Positions 22,484-31,802 of a stretch of DNA of 64,000 nucleotides are shown piece after piece; position 1 is the stretch's first letter; every line of letters starts with the position of its first letter. This DNA is from Bacillus sp. BHET2 (GTDB lineage Bacteria > Bacillota > Bacilli > Bacillales > Bacillaceae_B): the NCBI RefSeq assembly GCF_005938125.1, contig NZ_VCQN01000002.1, positions 434,001-498,000 on the forward strand, given 5' to 3'. The translations under genes and the position numbers were made by a program. A model generated the notes under the pieces. That model did not search any database and was not told where the DNA came from. It worked only from the letters and a program-made list of their open reading frames with translations.

Positions 22484-24433
22484 TTATACCCTAAAATCTT
22501 GCATGCTTTCTCCAAGTAAATAGTGTGAAAACCACATCAAATTCTGCTTCATAATCGCCACATTCATTCCTGGCTGGTCAGGACTATAGGCCATTCCTTT
22601 GAATATAATCAATTCTGTCTTAATGCCCATATCCTTTAATCCTTGATATAGCTCATATGCATTGGAAGTTGGAACTCTTGCATCCTTTTCTCCATGTTGG
22701 ATTAAGGTCGGAGTACAGGCAGATTTGATATAAGTCATGGGTGAGGTTTTAGCATATACCTCTGGGTCATTCCATGGAGTATCTCCTAGATGCATCCTAA
22801 TAAAGTAGGGTATATCCGTATTCACATAATGGCTTCTCCAATTCGTCATTCCGCCTCCGACTGAAACCGCCTTAAATCGATCACTGTAGGTAGAACAGAA
22901 GGCTGATATAAATCCTCCCTGGCTCCAACCCATCACCCCTACCCGTTCCTTATCTGCAATCCCTTTGTCAACGAGTGCATCCACTCCGAATATCACATCC
23001 TGATAGTCACCGATTCCCAGATTTCGATAGTTTGCTTTCAAGAATCCATTCCCATATCCTGAACTTCCTCTATAATTTGGTTCTAGAACGATAAAGCCCT
23101 TTTCAATAAACAGCTCAACAGGATATTTCTCATTGAAACAGCCTGAATGGATCGGGAAAGATGCCCACCCTGGACCGCCATGGATAAGTACCAATAATGG
23201 ATATTTTTTGTTCCAATCGAAGTCTTGTGGGGTCGTTAAAACCCCTTCTATTTCAAGATCATCGCTGCTTTTCCAAGAAATGACCTCCCTCTTACTTTTT
23301 CGCTTCCCCTTGAAAAAATTATTTTCATCCGTAATTTTTTGATCATCTAAATAGATTTCAAAGGTTTCATTTGGTTTGGCCTTACAATAGGATAGATGAT
23401 TTCCATCTCTTGTTATAGATGCTTCCAGTACAAAGCCCTCGTCTTTTTCGCTTAGCATTTCCAAAGTGCCATTTTCAGTTAACAACCCTATGCGGTAATT
23501 CGTTTTATCCTGCCACGTAATGAAAATCCCTTTAGCTGTCCATCGTATTGGAATAACGGTACTATCGAAGTCTGTTAAAGGTCGAATGAACTCCTCAGTA
23601 TTCAGATCATAGATTTCTAGTGTATTGTCTTGTATGTGGGTTTTATAGTAATCTTTTTCCCTTATACTTGCCGTGTAACAGATTTGGCTGCCGTCGGATG
23701 AAATGCACACGCTCCCTCCCAACAACTTATCGATATTCAGCTTTTGCATCTCTCCAGTTTCAACATCGAGTATGTACAAATCCCGATTAAAAATATCTCC
23801 CATGTTCGGGCTTGGTGCAGTCAGTAATACAACCTCTTTTCCATCGTTTGAGATATCAAATTCAAGTATATGAAATTCCTGACCGTCCGTTAGTGGTTGA
23901 GACATACTGTTTCCACTAGAATTGTTTGTTTCAATGTAATATAAGCAATGATTCAGATATTCTTTACCTACATAATGGAAGTCTCCATAGGTCTCCCTAC
24001 GTTTCTTGATTTCCTCCGATTCCTTTGACTGTGCAATATAATAAAAACCATTGCCAGCAGGGTCCCATTTGAAGTGACTGACTCCTTCTCTTTCATCCGT
24101 GATTTGAACACTGCTAGAACCATCTACTGACTGAACAAAGATTTGATTTTTCTTATCATTTCCTTGACCAACTGAACGAAGGTAAGCAATATGTATGGAA
24201 TCTGGAGACCATAGTGGAGAAGTTCCCTCTATCTCTTTGGCTGTTAAGGCGTAACATTCCCTCTTCTTTTTTTCATATATCCATATGTCATTTCGATATG
24301 TATTGTCAATCCAGTTAGCTGTATTTTTGACGAATGCTACATTATTACCATCCTCGCTTATGATTGTGCCTGATAAGGTTGGGATGGTTAGGAGTTCTTC
24401 TATACTTAGATATGTATTTTCATTACTATTCAT
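22484..24433 (-). CDS. S9 family (prolyl oligopeptidase-type) peptidase, variant catalytic site
   Basis: This 649-residue protein has an N-terminal beta-propeller (about 20-370; repeats such as WSPDSIHIAYLR and SSDGSQICYTA). A C-terminal alpha/beta-hydrolase domain follows (about 375-640). The nucleophile Ser504 lies in GVMGWSQGGF and the acid Asp584 in GEKDARVP. The position where S9 enzymes have the catalytic His, about 30 residues later in an FKG-GHG context, reads FKGMAYSPDQ, so Tyr616 replaces it. Such enzymes hydrolyse peptides or acyl groups in the cytoplasm; without His the activity may be altered or lost. It follows a small hypothetical gene by 16 bp on the same strand. Confidence 0.85.
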   Translation of the reverse strand: MNSNENTYLSIEELLTIPTLSGTIISEDGNNVAFVKNTANWIDNTYRNDIWIYEKKKRECYALTAKEIEGTSPLWSPDSIHIAYLRSVGQGNDKKNQIFVQSVDGSSSVQITDEREGVSHFKWDPAGNGFYYIAQSKESEEIKKRRETYGDFHYVGKEYLNHCLYYIETNNSSGNSMSQPLTDGQEFHILEFDISNDGKEVVLLTAPSPNMGDIFNRDLYILDVETGEMQKLNIDKLLGGSVCISSDGSQICYTASIREKDYYKTHIQDNTLEIYDLNTEEFIRPLTDFDSTVIPIRWTAKGIFITWQDKTNYRIGLLTENGTLEMLSEKDEGFVLEASITRDGNHLSYCKAKPNETFEIYLDDQKITDENNFFKGKRKSKREVISWKSSDDLEIEGVLTTPQDFDWNKKYPLLVLIHGGPGWASFPIHSGCFNEKYPVELFIEKGFIVLEPNYRGSSGYGNGFLKANYRNLGIGDYQDVIFGVDALVDKGIADKERVGVMGWSQGGFISAFCSTYSDRFKAVSVGGGMTNWRSHYVNTDIPYFIRMHLGDTPWNDPEVYAKTSPMTYIKSACTPTLIQHGEKDARVPTSNAYELYQGLKDMGIKTELIIFKGMAYSPDQPGMNVAIMKQNLMWFSHYLLGESMQDFRV

Positions 24434-24449
24434 TCATAAACCCCTTCAT

Positions 24450-24725
24450 CTATATTGGTTTTTCGTTTATAGCTTCAATAATTTCCTCTCTTAATCTATT
24501 TGTTTTTTTCTCACTTCTTAGAGATTTATCAACTTTAGCCCATCCAACGATGTATCGTAAATGTTCATCTTTCTTAAATAAAACCTCATACTTCAGATAG
24601 ATTGGTTTAAACCAGTCTGTTTGATTCAGCAATTCAATGTTCCTATTAACTTTTTCGTCATTTGGATTTCCTCTTATAAACATAACCATCGACAAACATA
24701 TATTAGCAAATATTTCAAGAATCAT
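24450..24725 (-). CDS. Small hypothetical protein, 91 aa
   Basis: I do not recognise this protein. The first 18 residues are hydrophobic (MILEIFANICLSMVMFI) and could be a membrane anchor or buried helix. The remainder is charged and helical (NIELLNQTDWFKPIYLKYEV, then SLRSEKKTNRLREEIIEAIN). AAGAGGT lies 6-7 bp before the ATG. It ends 16 bp before the S9 peptidase gene and is probably co-transcribed with it. Confidence 0.6.
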   Translation of the reverse strand: MILEIFANICLSMVMFIRGNPNDEKVNRNIELLNQTDWFKPIYLKYEVLFKKDEHLRYIVGWAKVDKSLRSEKKTNRLREEIIEAINEKPI

Positions 24726-24929
24726 TTATTAACCTCTTTTCTTATGAACTATTCATATTTGTATAAAATAAAGCCCTCCGTTTTTTCCATTTTAAGGGTA
24801 TAGATAGATTAATAATATCATTCATTTTCCAGAAAGCACAAAAAGTATATGATTTAAAATAGAACCCACCTTTATGAAGCCTGTAGATTCAGTGAATTCT
24901 TTAAGTGATAACATAAGCCAATAAAAGAA

Positions 24930-24962
24930 GATTCTCACGAGTTCACTAAACTCACGAGAATC
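24930..24962 (-). terminator. Terminator of the lnrLMN-like operon
   Basis: GATTCTC and GAGTT (24930-24943) pair with AACTC and GAGAATC (24949-24962), with a 2-base internal mismatch. On the minus strand CTTCTTTTATT follows. The remaining 24726-24929 stretch holds no gene that I can support. Confidence 0.65.
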
Positions 24963-24993
24963 CTCCACTTACTAATCATAATCCCATTACATT

Positions 24994-26151
24994 CTACTCA
25001 AACCGAACCTTTCTCAACCCCACCAACAAAAACACTACCGCAAACCCAAGCAGGATCCCAACTGGAGCTATGATATCCGTTATCCCTCCGCCTCTTACCG
25101 TCAACTCAGCGAACCCTTCCATCCCCCAATACTGCGGAAGGAATTTCGCTACATCTTGAATAAAGTCCGGCATGATTTCAACCGGCCAGTAGACGCCTGC
25201 GATCATGCAGGTGGAGATGATAATTAGATTTCCGAAGACGGATTGCTGTTCTGACGTTTTCACAAACCCTGCAATGAAAAGCCCAAGTCCGATGGTGCAC
25301 AGAAGCAGGCTTGAAACGAGAATCATGTTGGCGAACGTGTTTCCCCATTCAATATGAAAGACCTTTTGTGACACGGTCATCAATATCCCGAATTGGATCC
25401 AGCCGATGAGGAAGAATGCTAGTAGGTAACCGCATAATAGTTCTACTTTGGTTGCCGGGGTGGACATCATCCGATACCAGACTCCGTTTTGTCTTGCTTC
25501 TAAGAGGATTCCGGTACTTGATAGCATGGCAATCATGACGAACATGATGGTGAAGCCGGCGGATCGTGCCGTGAGATTGTTCATGGTTTTCAGATCTTCG
25601 CTTTTGGTAACCGAGACGGTTTCAACTGGCGCCGGTACGGATTTTAGTTCTTCTGACATTTTCTCCTGGATGCTAGCAGGATTCTCCCCTGTTGTGTCTT
25701 GATAGAAGTCCGCAGCCGCTGTGCCTATTTTCAACTTCACAAGACTGTCATTGATGAGCTGCTCCACAAGGGCCGATCCCTCAAAAGAAGGAGAGGATAC
25801 AAATACGACTTCCGGTGTTTTCTGATTTTGAAGCTTTTCTTCAAACCCTTTTTCCACCCGGATATATCCCGTTATTTCCTGATTGTCGAACTTCTCGATA
25901 ACCGACTTGGCATCTGCCATTTTGAAACTGAAGGCGTCGGTCGTTTTCATTTCATTGATCAATGCCTGTGACAGGCCGGTTTGGTCCCCATCGATCACTG
26001 AAATTTCCGGTTTGTAGTCCCCATCACCGGTTAATACTCCACCAAAAATGAATGTGAATAAGAGGGGCATTCCAAACAGAAGCAGGAAGGTTTGTCGCTT
26101 TTGAAAGATTCGTTTGATTTCAAAGCGCGCGATGGTTATGATTTTTCTCAT
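24994..26151 (-). CDS. lnrN: ABC-2 type exporter permease (LnrN-like)
   Basis: This 385-residue membrane protein has one N-terminal helix (FLLLFGMPLLFTFIFGGVL), a large extracellular domain (about 40-190) and five C-terminal helices (about 200-375). A long loop between helices 1 and 2 is the ABC2_membrane_3 layout. The length equals that of B. subtilis LnrN as I recall it. With the preceding permease and ATPase it should form an exporter for membrane-active compounds; in B. subtilis LnrLMN confers resistance to linearmycins and related polyenes. The assignment rests on gene order and domain layout, not on a search. Confidence 0.75.
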   Translation of the reverse strand: MRKIITIARFEIKRIFQKRQTFLLLFGMPLLFTFIFGGVLTGDGDYKPEISVIDGDQTGLSQALINEMKTTDAFSFKMADAKSVIEKFDNQEITGYIRVEKGFEEKLQNQKTPEVVFVSSPSFEGSALVEQLINDSLVKLKIGTAAADFYQDTTGENPASIQEKMSEELKSVPAPVETVSVTKSEDLKTMNNLTARSAGFTIMFVMIAMLSSTGILLEARQNGVWYRMMSTPATKVELLCGYLLAFFLIGWIQFGILMTVSQKVFHIEWGNTFANMILVSSLLLCTIGLGLFIAGFVKTSEQQSVFGNLIIISTCMIAGVYWPVEIMPDFIQDVAKFLPQYWGMEGFAELTVRGGGITDIIAPVGILLGFAVVFLLVGLRKVRFE

Positions 26152-26164
26152 GCTATTTCTCTCC

Positions 26165-27379
26165 TTATCTATGCTTTAATTTCAGTGAGCCAATCCCCAG
26201 TGCAACGATTCCGCTCAGTACGAGTACCGCGACGGGCAAGGTAAGTGTATCCCATGACGTTCCATTCATGATGTCGAGTAAGCTATTGAGCGCCCATTTA
26301 TTCGGGGCGATGATTGAAAATTGCTGTAAAGCGTTGGGAAACGAAGCCTGTGGAATCATTGAACCGCCGAGGAGTGCGAGTATCTGCACGCCGATCCCTC
26401 CAATGGAATCTGCCGTTTTTTCTTCCGTTATAAAACCTGCGATCATCATCGCAAGTCCCGAAACGGAGATGGAGTATGCTACTCCGATTAGAATGAGCTG
26501 CCATCCATTGCTGCCCCAGTCCACTCCGAATAGATAGTGGGTGGCGATGACAAACACTGTGAACTGTAGGATGGTAAACGTGAGTGTGCTCAGGAACTTT
26601 CCTGCTATGATAGACGAATGACGGACCGGACTGGTCATAAGCCTCGCCAGTGTATAGGTATTCCGTTCCTGGATGATCGTTTTTGCACCGATTGTGGTGT
26701 TGAATAGAATGAACATGGCACCCATGGCGGCAGCGTAGTATTGCATGCCAGAAAGGGGCTCTTTTCCATCTTTTTCAGAGACGATTCCGCTTGCATCTGA
26801 TTCTGCAATCGTTGAAAGTTCTTCTGAAAGATCATTCATCGCACTTGAGAGATCAATATTCTGGTTGGAAACTGGTACAGTCGATGTCAATTCTTCTGCC
26901 ACTGTTTTAGAAACTGCCGATACTGTTGTCACCCGATTGGTGAAGGATTCGGTGACGGAGGAAAGAATGGAGGACTGAATTTCTTTTCCAGGATATTTTA
27001 ACAATCTTACTTGCTTGGTTTCCCCCTCCAACATTCCCTCTCCCCATCCGTCAGGGAAAACGATACCGGCATCTACCTTTCCATTCTCCAGTGCCGATCG
27101 TAAGTCTGCTTCTGTATCAAATTCCTGTAGGGTGATGCTTTCCTTCAATTCCTTTCCCTGAAGAGTCTCGTTAAGGAACTGACTTGTCAGTTCATCTTCT
27201 GAAGTCACGACGACTCCCGCAGTCAGTTCTGGAAGAGAGCTGCTTTCACCGAACGTCCCACTTAAGGCTGAACCTAGGATGGCCGTCAAGACAATCGGCA
27301 TGAACAAGAGCGTTATAAAGGACTTTCGATCCTTGAGTCTAATCTTCAAATCTTTCCATGCAATGGTGAACATGCTCAT
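26165..27379 (-). CDS. lnrM: ABC-2 type exporter permease (LnrM-like)
   Basis: This 404-residue permease has the same layout as its downstream partner: helix 1 (SFITLLFMPIVLTAILGSAL), a Ser/Glu-rich extracellular region to about residue 215 and a C-terminal block of five helices. The segment NTYTLARLMTSPVRHSSII is the conserved cytoplasmic coupling loop before helix 3. It starts 12 bp after the ATPase gene with GGAGG upstream and ends 13 bp before the second permease, so the three are one operon. Confidence 0.75.
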   Translation of the reverse strand: MSMFTIAWKDLKIRLKDRKSFITLLFMPIVLTAILGSALSGTFGESSSLPELTAGVVVTSEDELTSQFLNETLQGKELKESITLQEFDTEADLRSALENGKVDAGIVFPDGWGEGMLEGETKQVRLLKYPGKEIQSSILSSVTESFTNRVTTVSAVSKTVAEELTSTVPVSNQNIDLSSAMNDLSEELSTIAESDASGIVSEKDGKEPLSGMQYYAAAMGAMFILFNTTIGAKTIIQERNTYTLARLMTSPVRHSSIIAGKFLSTLTFTILQFTVFVIATHYLFGVDWGSNGWQLILIGVAYSISVSGLAMMIAGFITEEKTADSIGGIGVQILALLGGSMIPQASFPNALQQFSIIAPNKWALNSLLDIMNGTSWDTLTLPVAVLVLSGIVALGIGSLKLKHR

Positions 27380-27391
27380 CTCTTTCTCCTC

Positions 27392-28327
27392 CTAATCCCG
27401 TAAAGTTCGTCCTGTCAGCTGCAGGAAAAGCGTCTCAAGATTCGCTTCATTGATTTCAACGGATTCTATTTTTAAGCCTAAATGAACGGCAGACGTGATG
27501 ATGGAACCTATGACTTCCTGGGGATTCGGAGCGAAGACTTCTATAATGCCCTCTTCTTGTTGAAAAATTATTTGCGTATTTTCCCCGAACTTCTTCAACG
27601 CGAGCATCGCCTCATCCGATAAGCTTTCGACTTTCATTTGGATAAAGCTGCTTCCCGCAAGTCGGCTGCACAGTTCCGTCTTCGTCCCAAGGGCGATCAC
27701 TTCTCCGTGGTCAATAATGCCGACCCGGTTACAAAGGAACTCGACTTCCTCCATGTAATGACTTGTATAGATGATGGTCATGCCTTTTTCATTCAGGGCT
27801 TTGACTGTTTCAAGGATATGATTCCGTGACTGGGGATCGATCCCCACCGTCGGTTCATCCATAATCAGCAGTTCCGGTTCATGCATCAATGCCGCTCCGA
27901 TGTTGATTCTTCGTTTCATTCCGCCGGAGAAGGTTTCAATGCGGTCTTTCCCCCGGTCCTTCAGTCCGACGATCTCGAGTACTTCCTCTACCCGTTTCTT
28001 TGCCTCGGTACCGGTCAGTCCGTACATCTTTCCCCAGAACAATAGGTTATCTCTTGCTGACATTGTTGGATAAAGGGCGATTTCCTGAGGAACCACCCCT
28101 ATTTTCTTTTTGATGAGTAATGGGAATTGTTTCACCGATTGACTCCCCACCAGCACTTCTCCGTGGTCATAGGACACGAGACCGCAAATCATCGAGATTG
28201 TCGTGGATTTTCCCGCTCCATTCGGTCCGAGCAGGCCGAACGACTCACCCTTTTCAATCGTAAAGGAAACATTCTTCACGACCTCTTTTTTTCCATAGCT
28301 TTTCTTCAATTCTTTCACTTCTAACAT
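27392..28327 (-). CDS. lnrL: ABC exporter ATPase (LnrL-like)
   Basis: This is a 311-residue ABC ATPase of the drug-export (CcmA) type: Walker A GLLGPNGAGKSTT (about 36-48), Q-loop VVPQEIALYPTMSARDNL, signature FSGGMKRR, Walker B LLIMDEPTVGIDP and switch His in TSHYMEE. The ATG at 28327 is chosen because GGAG lies 5-6 bp upstream, giving the same length as LnrL; four more codons lie upstream in frame. An intrinsic terminator stands between this gene and the response regulator gene, so lnrLMN likely has its own promoter controlled by that regulator. Confidence 0.82.
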   Translation of the reverse strand: MLEVKELKKSYGKKEVVKNVSFTIEKGESFGLLGPNGAGKSTTISMICGLVSYDHGEVLVGSQSVKQFPLLIKKKIGVVPQEIALYPTMSARDNLLFWGKMYGLTGTEAKKRVEEVLEIVGLKDRGKDRIETFSGGMKRRINIGAALMHEPELLIMDEPTVGIDPQSRNHILETVKALNEKGMTIIYTSHYMEEVEFLCNRVGIIDHGEVIALGTKTELCSRLAGSSFIQMKVESLSDEAMLALKKFGENTQIIFQQEEGIIEVFAPNPQEVIGSIITSAVHLGLKIESVEINEANLETLFLQLTGRTLRD

Positions 28328-28424
28328 GTATCTCCACACCCTTCTTCATCACTTGGTATATCTAAAGTATAGCGGGAAGCCCTCGTTTCCAAATCCCTCC
28401 AGCGATAGAAATTAGCATAAAAAA

Positions 28425-28449
28425 AAATACAGCTGCGTTAGCTGTATTT
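28425..28449 (-). terminator. Terminator between the regulator and exporter genes
   Basis: AAATACAGCT pairs with AGCTGTATTT; on the minus strand it is followed by seven or more T. It ends the lnrJK-like transcript and leaves about 90 bp for an lnrL promoter. Confidence 0.85.
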
Positions 28450-28478
28450 CATAGGGGAAGTATGCCAAAAGTCATGTT

Positions 28479-29135
28479 TTAATAATGCGTGATGTGATAG
28501 CGGACGGCAAAAATCGCTGCCTGGGTCCGGTCCCTCAATTGGAGCTTGCTGATCAGATTGGATACATGATTCTTCACCGTGCCTTCGGAAATGTACAGTT
28601 CCCCAGCAATCTCTTTGTTGTTCAATCCGAGGCCGAGCTTATTCAGAACCTCCAGTTCCCGCTCCGTCAATTCCTTCACGATTTCAGGGACTGTGCCGGT
28701 TTGATCTGATGATTGATTCTTTCTCATTTCCCTCACGATATCGGCCGTCAGTTCTTTCGGAAGGACCATACCACCTGATTGAACCGTCATAATCGCCTGC
28801 ACGATGGCGTCGGTCGGCATATCCTTCAATAAATATCCGCTCGCCCCTTCTTCTAGTGCTTCAAAGATCAATGCACTGTCATTAAAGGTCGTCAGCATCA
28901 GCACCTTGATATCCGGATAAGCAGATGTGATGAGCTTCGTTCCTTCCACTCCGCTCGCAACAGGCATGCGGATATCCATCAGCACCATATCCGGACGTAA
29001 CTGACCTGCTTTCTCAAACGCTTCCTGCCCATTGGATGCAACCCCTGCCACTTCAATTTCCTGCCTGAGATCGAGAATCGTTGCAAGTCCGTCCCTCATT
29101 AATTCTTGATCATCGACTATTAATATTTTGACCAT
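28479..29135 (-). CDS. lnrK: NarL/LuxR-type response regulator (LnrK-like)
   Basis: This 218-residue response regulator has a receiver domain (1-120) with phospho-acceptor Asp in MVLMDIRMPVASG, Thr in MLTTFNDS and Lys in YLLKDMP. A LuxR-type helix-turn-helix follows at 150-210 (LTERELEVLNKLGLGLNNKE, then LYISEGTVKNHVSNLISKL). It starts one base after the kinase stop codon, so they are coupled. In B. subtilis LnrK activates lnrLMN in response to polyene antibiotics; the same role is inferred here. Confidence 0.87.
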   Translation of the reverse strand: MVKILIVDDQELMRDGLATILDLRQEIEVAGVASNGQEAFEKAGQLRPDMVLMDIRMPVASGVEGTKLITSAYPDIKVLMLTTFNDSALIFEALEEGASGYLLKDMPTDAIVQAIMTVQSGGMVLPKELTADIVREMRKNQSSDQTGTVPEIVKELTERELEVLNKLGLGLNNKEIAGELYISEGTVKNHVSNLISKLQLRDRTQAAIFAVRYHITHY

Positions 29136-30332
29136 CTATGATCCCCCCATTTGCCATTTCATCTCTTGTAGCGGAACACTTGCTTTCACAAAGAATCCTT
29201 CTTTCGTGCTTTCAAACACGGTCGTCCCTCCATGTTCATGGATTCTGTCCCTCATATGTTTCAAGCCGAAACCGGGATTGATTTCACCTGTACCTTTACC
29301 GTCATCCTGGATCGTGATTTCTACCCTCGAATCGGAGACATCCAATCGGACGCTGCATATCTTCGCCTGACCATGACGCACTGCATTGGTAATCGACTCC
29401 TGTATGACCCGGGTCAGATCCAGTTGGATGGAAATCGGAATGTGTGCGACATCCCCTTTTACAGAGAAAGTGGACGCGAGCCCTGTCATCACCTGATAAT
29501 CCTCCAGCAGCTTTCGCACCGTCGTGACGAAGGATTGTGGCTGATCATGGTCTTTCAGGGTCCTGACAGAGAGGCGGATTTCCTGGAGGGTCTCCCTCGC
29601 CAGGTCTTCACAGAGCTGGATCTTTTGTTTGCTCGTTTCCGGACGGGAATCCATGAGCTCTTTCGCGACCTGAAGCTGAACGAGGAGAGCCGTCATCTTA
29701 TGACCCACCGTATCATGAATTTCCCCTGAAATCCGGTTGCGTTCTCGGACCTGGGTCAATTCCTCCACTTGCCGGGAGTAATGATGTAACTGCTCATGAG
29801 CCGAGGTTAACGCTGTATGGGTGTCCTGCAGCTCCCCGTACTGAGTTTCGATTTTCGCCCGGGCACGGAGCAATTTATGGATGAGCCGTCCGACGACCGC
29901 TTCAAATACAATAAAACTGAAATTAATCGTATTTTCCATGATAGAAATCGTTCCTGTAGCCCCATATATATAGTACATGCTTCCTCCCCATATGATGAAA
30001 AAGGCAATGGAGAATCCCCACAGAACCCTTTTGTCTTCCGCCACCAGGAAAAGGGTGACCGCATTCACGCCAAATAGAATCAAGTACAGCGCCGAGTCTG
30101 GATAAAAAAACACAAATCCAGTTATCAGAATGAAGTCCAGTGCAAGAGGAAGGGGATAATATGTATTTTCACGCGTTGATGTCAGTAATAAATGATTCAG
30201 GATGAACCCTATTCCGGCTATAGTCACAAAGATGAGTTGGGCGGTTGTGTGTGTACCGACAGAAGAATAATAGATGTAGCTGATCATCATGAACATAACC
30301 AGGCGGAGACTGCTTAAGAAAGTTAATTTCAC
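29136..30332 (-). CDS. lnrJ: Sensor histidine kinase, HisKA_3 type (LnrJ-like)
   Basis: This is a 398-residue membrane kinase with five or six N-terminal helices and short loops (about 1-150), a coiled linker, and a HisKA_3 dimerisation domain with the phospho-His in ISGEIHDTVGHKMTALL. The HATPase domain has the N-box ITNAVRHGQA and G-box DDGKGTGEINPGFGLKHM. The lack of an extracellular domain fits kinases that sense membrane-embedded drugs. The GTG at 30332 is chosen because AGAGGTG lies 5-6 bp upstream and the hydrophobic segment starts at once; longer in-frame starts add 42 unrelated residues. It heads the lnrJK-like operon. Confidence 0.82.
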   Translation of the reverse strand: MKLTFLSSLRLVMFMMISYIYYSSVGTHTTAQLIFVTIAGIGFILNHLLLTSTRENTYYPLPLALDFILITGFVFFYPDSALYLILFGVNAVTLFLVAEDKRVLWGFSIAFFIIWGGSMYYIYGATGTISIMENTINFSFIVFEAVVGRLIHKLLRARAKIETQYGELQDTHTALTSAHEQLHHYSRQVEELTQVRERNRISGEIHDTVGHKMTALLVQLQVAKELMDSRPETSKQKIQLCEDLARETLQEIRLSVRTLKDHDQPQSFVTTVRKLLEDYQVMTGLASTFSVKGDVAHIPISIQLDLTRVIQESITNAVRHGQAKICSVRLDVSDSRVEITIQDDGKGTGEINPGFGLKHMRDRIHEHGGTTVFESTKEGFFVKASVPLQEMKWQMGGS

Positions 30333-30526
30333 GGAATCACCTCTAGCGTGTGGATTTTTCTTCATGCCTGATGTTTGTAAGTAGAAGATATTCCCATTAT
30401 AATCGTTATTTGATGATTTGGTAAGGTGGGAAAGAACAACCTGGACCCGCCTACACAATGTAACGTTTTACCTTTTTGCCTTGGGGTAAATAAAGTGTAT
30501 CTCACATTCAAAGGAGTGCAAGATAA

Positions 30527-31330
30527 ATGGGTCAATACGTTGAAGTAGAGCCACACGTTAAATTATATATTGAAGATATCGGAAAAGGGCAGCCGATCGT
30601 GTTTATCCATGGATGGCCACTGAATCATAAAATGTTTGAATATCAAATGAACGAATTGCCTCAAAAAGGCTACCGCTTTATTGGAGTGGACTTAAGAGGG
30701 CACGGACAATCAGACAAACCTGTTCATGGATATGATTATACTACTCTTGCAAAGGATATCCACGCAGTCGTCAAAGAACTGAATTTGGAAAGCTTCTTTC
30801 TTGCAGGCTTCTCAATGGGTGGATCGATTGCGATCCGTTACGCAACGAAATTTGCTACCGACAGCTTAAAACAATTAATCTTAATGGGACCAGCTGCACC
30901 GATTTTCACCCAAAGGGACGATTTCCCATATGGAACAAAAAAAGAAGAAGTCGATGTGCTCATTAGAGCCATTGAAAATGACCGACCGGCTACATTAGCT
31001 AACTTCGGCAATAACGCCTTCTACTCTGACGTTTCTGATGAACTTTCAGCATGGTTTGATGGACTAGGCCTCGAAGCCTCTGCCCACGCAACCATCGCTT
31101 GTGCGAAATCCTTAAGGGATGAAGACCTGCGAAATGAACTGAATGACATTGGGGTCCCAACCCTTCTCATGCACGGCAAACATGATCAGATTTGTGAATT
31201 TGACTTCTCTGTAGAACTCCAGAAACACATAAAGAATTCTTCATTGGTTCCATTCGAAGAGAGCGGACACAGACTGGTTTATGATGAGAAAGAAAAGTGT
31301 AATGAAGAATTATTGAAGTTGATTAACTGA
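30527..31330 (+). CDS. Alpha/beta-fold hydrolase
   Basis: This is a 267-residue single-domain alpha/beta hydrolase: oxyanion-hole HGWPLNHK, then GVDLRGHGQSDKP, nucleophile Ser in FLAGFSMGGSIAIRYA, catalytic Asp in LLMHGKHDQIC and His in EESGHRLVYDE. The full triad is present. The sequence resembles non-haem chloroperoxidase and arylesterase-type hydrolases, but the substrate cannot be named. There is no signal peptide. AAAGGAG lies 10 bp before the ATG. It is divergent from the lnrJ-like kinase across about 195 bp with no other feature. Confidence 0.88.
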   Translation: MGQYVEVEPHVKLYIEDIGKGQPIVFIHGWPLNHKMFEYQMNELPQKGYRFIGVDLRGHGQSDKPVHGYDYTTLAKDIHAVVKELNLESFFLAGFSMGGSIAIRYATKFATDSLKQLILMGPAAPIFTQRDDFPYGTKKEEVDVLIRAIENDRPATLANFGNNAFYSDVSDELSAWFDGLGLEASAHATIACAKSLRDEDLRNELNDIGVPTLLMHGKHDQICEFDFSVELQKHIKNSSLVPFEESGHRLVYDEKEKCNEELLKLIN

Positions 31331-31452
31331 CATATTTTTATGTTCACCAAGTGAGGTATTGCTGTAGCATCTTTCGAAGGTGCTGCAAGGTTCTCATTAC
31401 GAAAAGTCATGTGATTGCGTGATTCCATCTCTATTTTTCCAAAGCAATAAAA

Positions 31453-31475
31453 CGTATCCTTCTATTCTGGATACG
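31453..31475 (-). terminator. Terminator hairpin
   Basis: CGTATCC pairs with GGATACG; TTTTATT follows on the minus strand. It lies just after the remnant acetyltransferase gene. Confidence 0.65.
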
Positions 31476-31483
31476 CTTTGCCA

Positions 31484-31772
31484 TCATATCTTCTTTCTTT
31501 CAAAAGTGCCTCTAATGCGGACCGTTTTAAACCCTAATCTCTCATACAACCTTATGGCTCCTGGATTGTTTTGATTGACGTGCATGTCAATTTTGCAGCA
31601 ACTCCCTTCCCCCGCCACTCTGGTAAGGGGAAGAGATTTCCGTTTGGGGGATTTCGGTTAAAGGGTGTTCCATCACATACTCTTGGAAAACGAGCTCGAA
31701 CCCCTTTTTTCGATAGTCTTGTATGATTTCCTCTGTTATGTTTTCACATTTCATACTCGTAACGTGATTCAT
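31484..31772 (-). pseudogene. GNAT acetyltransferase remnant (internal deletion and frameshift)
   Basis: The first frame (31587-31772) gives 61 residues, including EEIIQDYRKKGFELVFQEYV, then a stop. The next frame continues IDMHVNQNNPGAIRLYERLG, then FKTVRIRGTFERKK, to a stop at 31484-31486. That is the classic GNAT C-terminus. The acetyl-CoA-binding middle (about 100-150 residues) is missing, and the two parts are out of frame by one base near 31590. The terminator just downstream is intact. It is a decayed copy of a GNAT gene. Confidence 0.72.
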
Positions 31773-31802
31773 TTATTTTGACCTCCCATTCAACTATAGC
31801 CG

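Noticed and set aside
29232-29729. Open frame of 165 codons antisense to the sensor kinase
   Set aside because: Shadow of the HisKA_3/HATPase region; no supporting signals.
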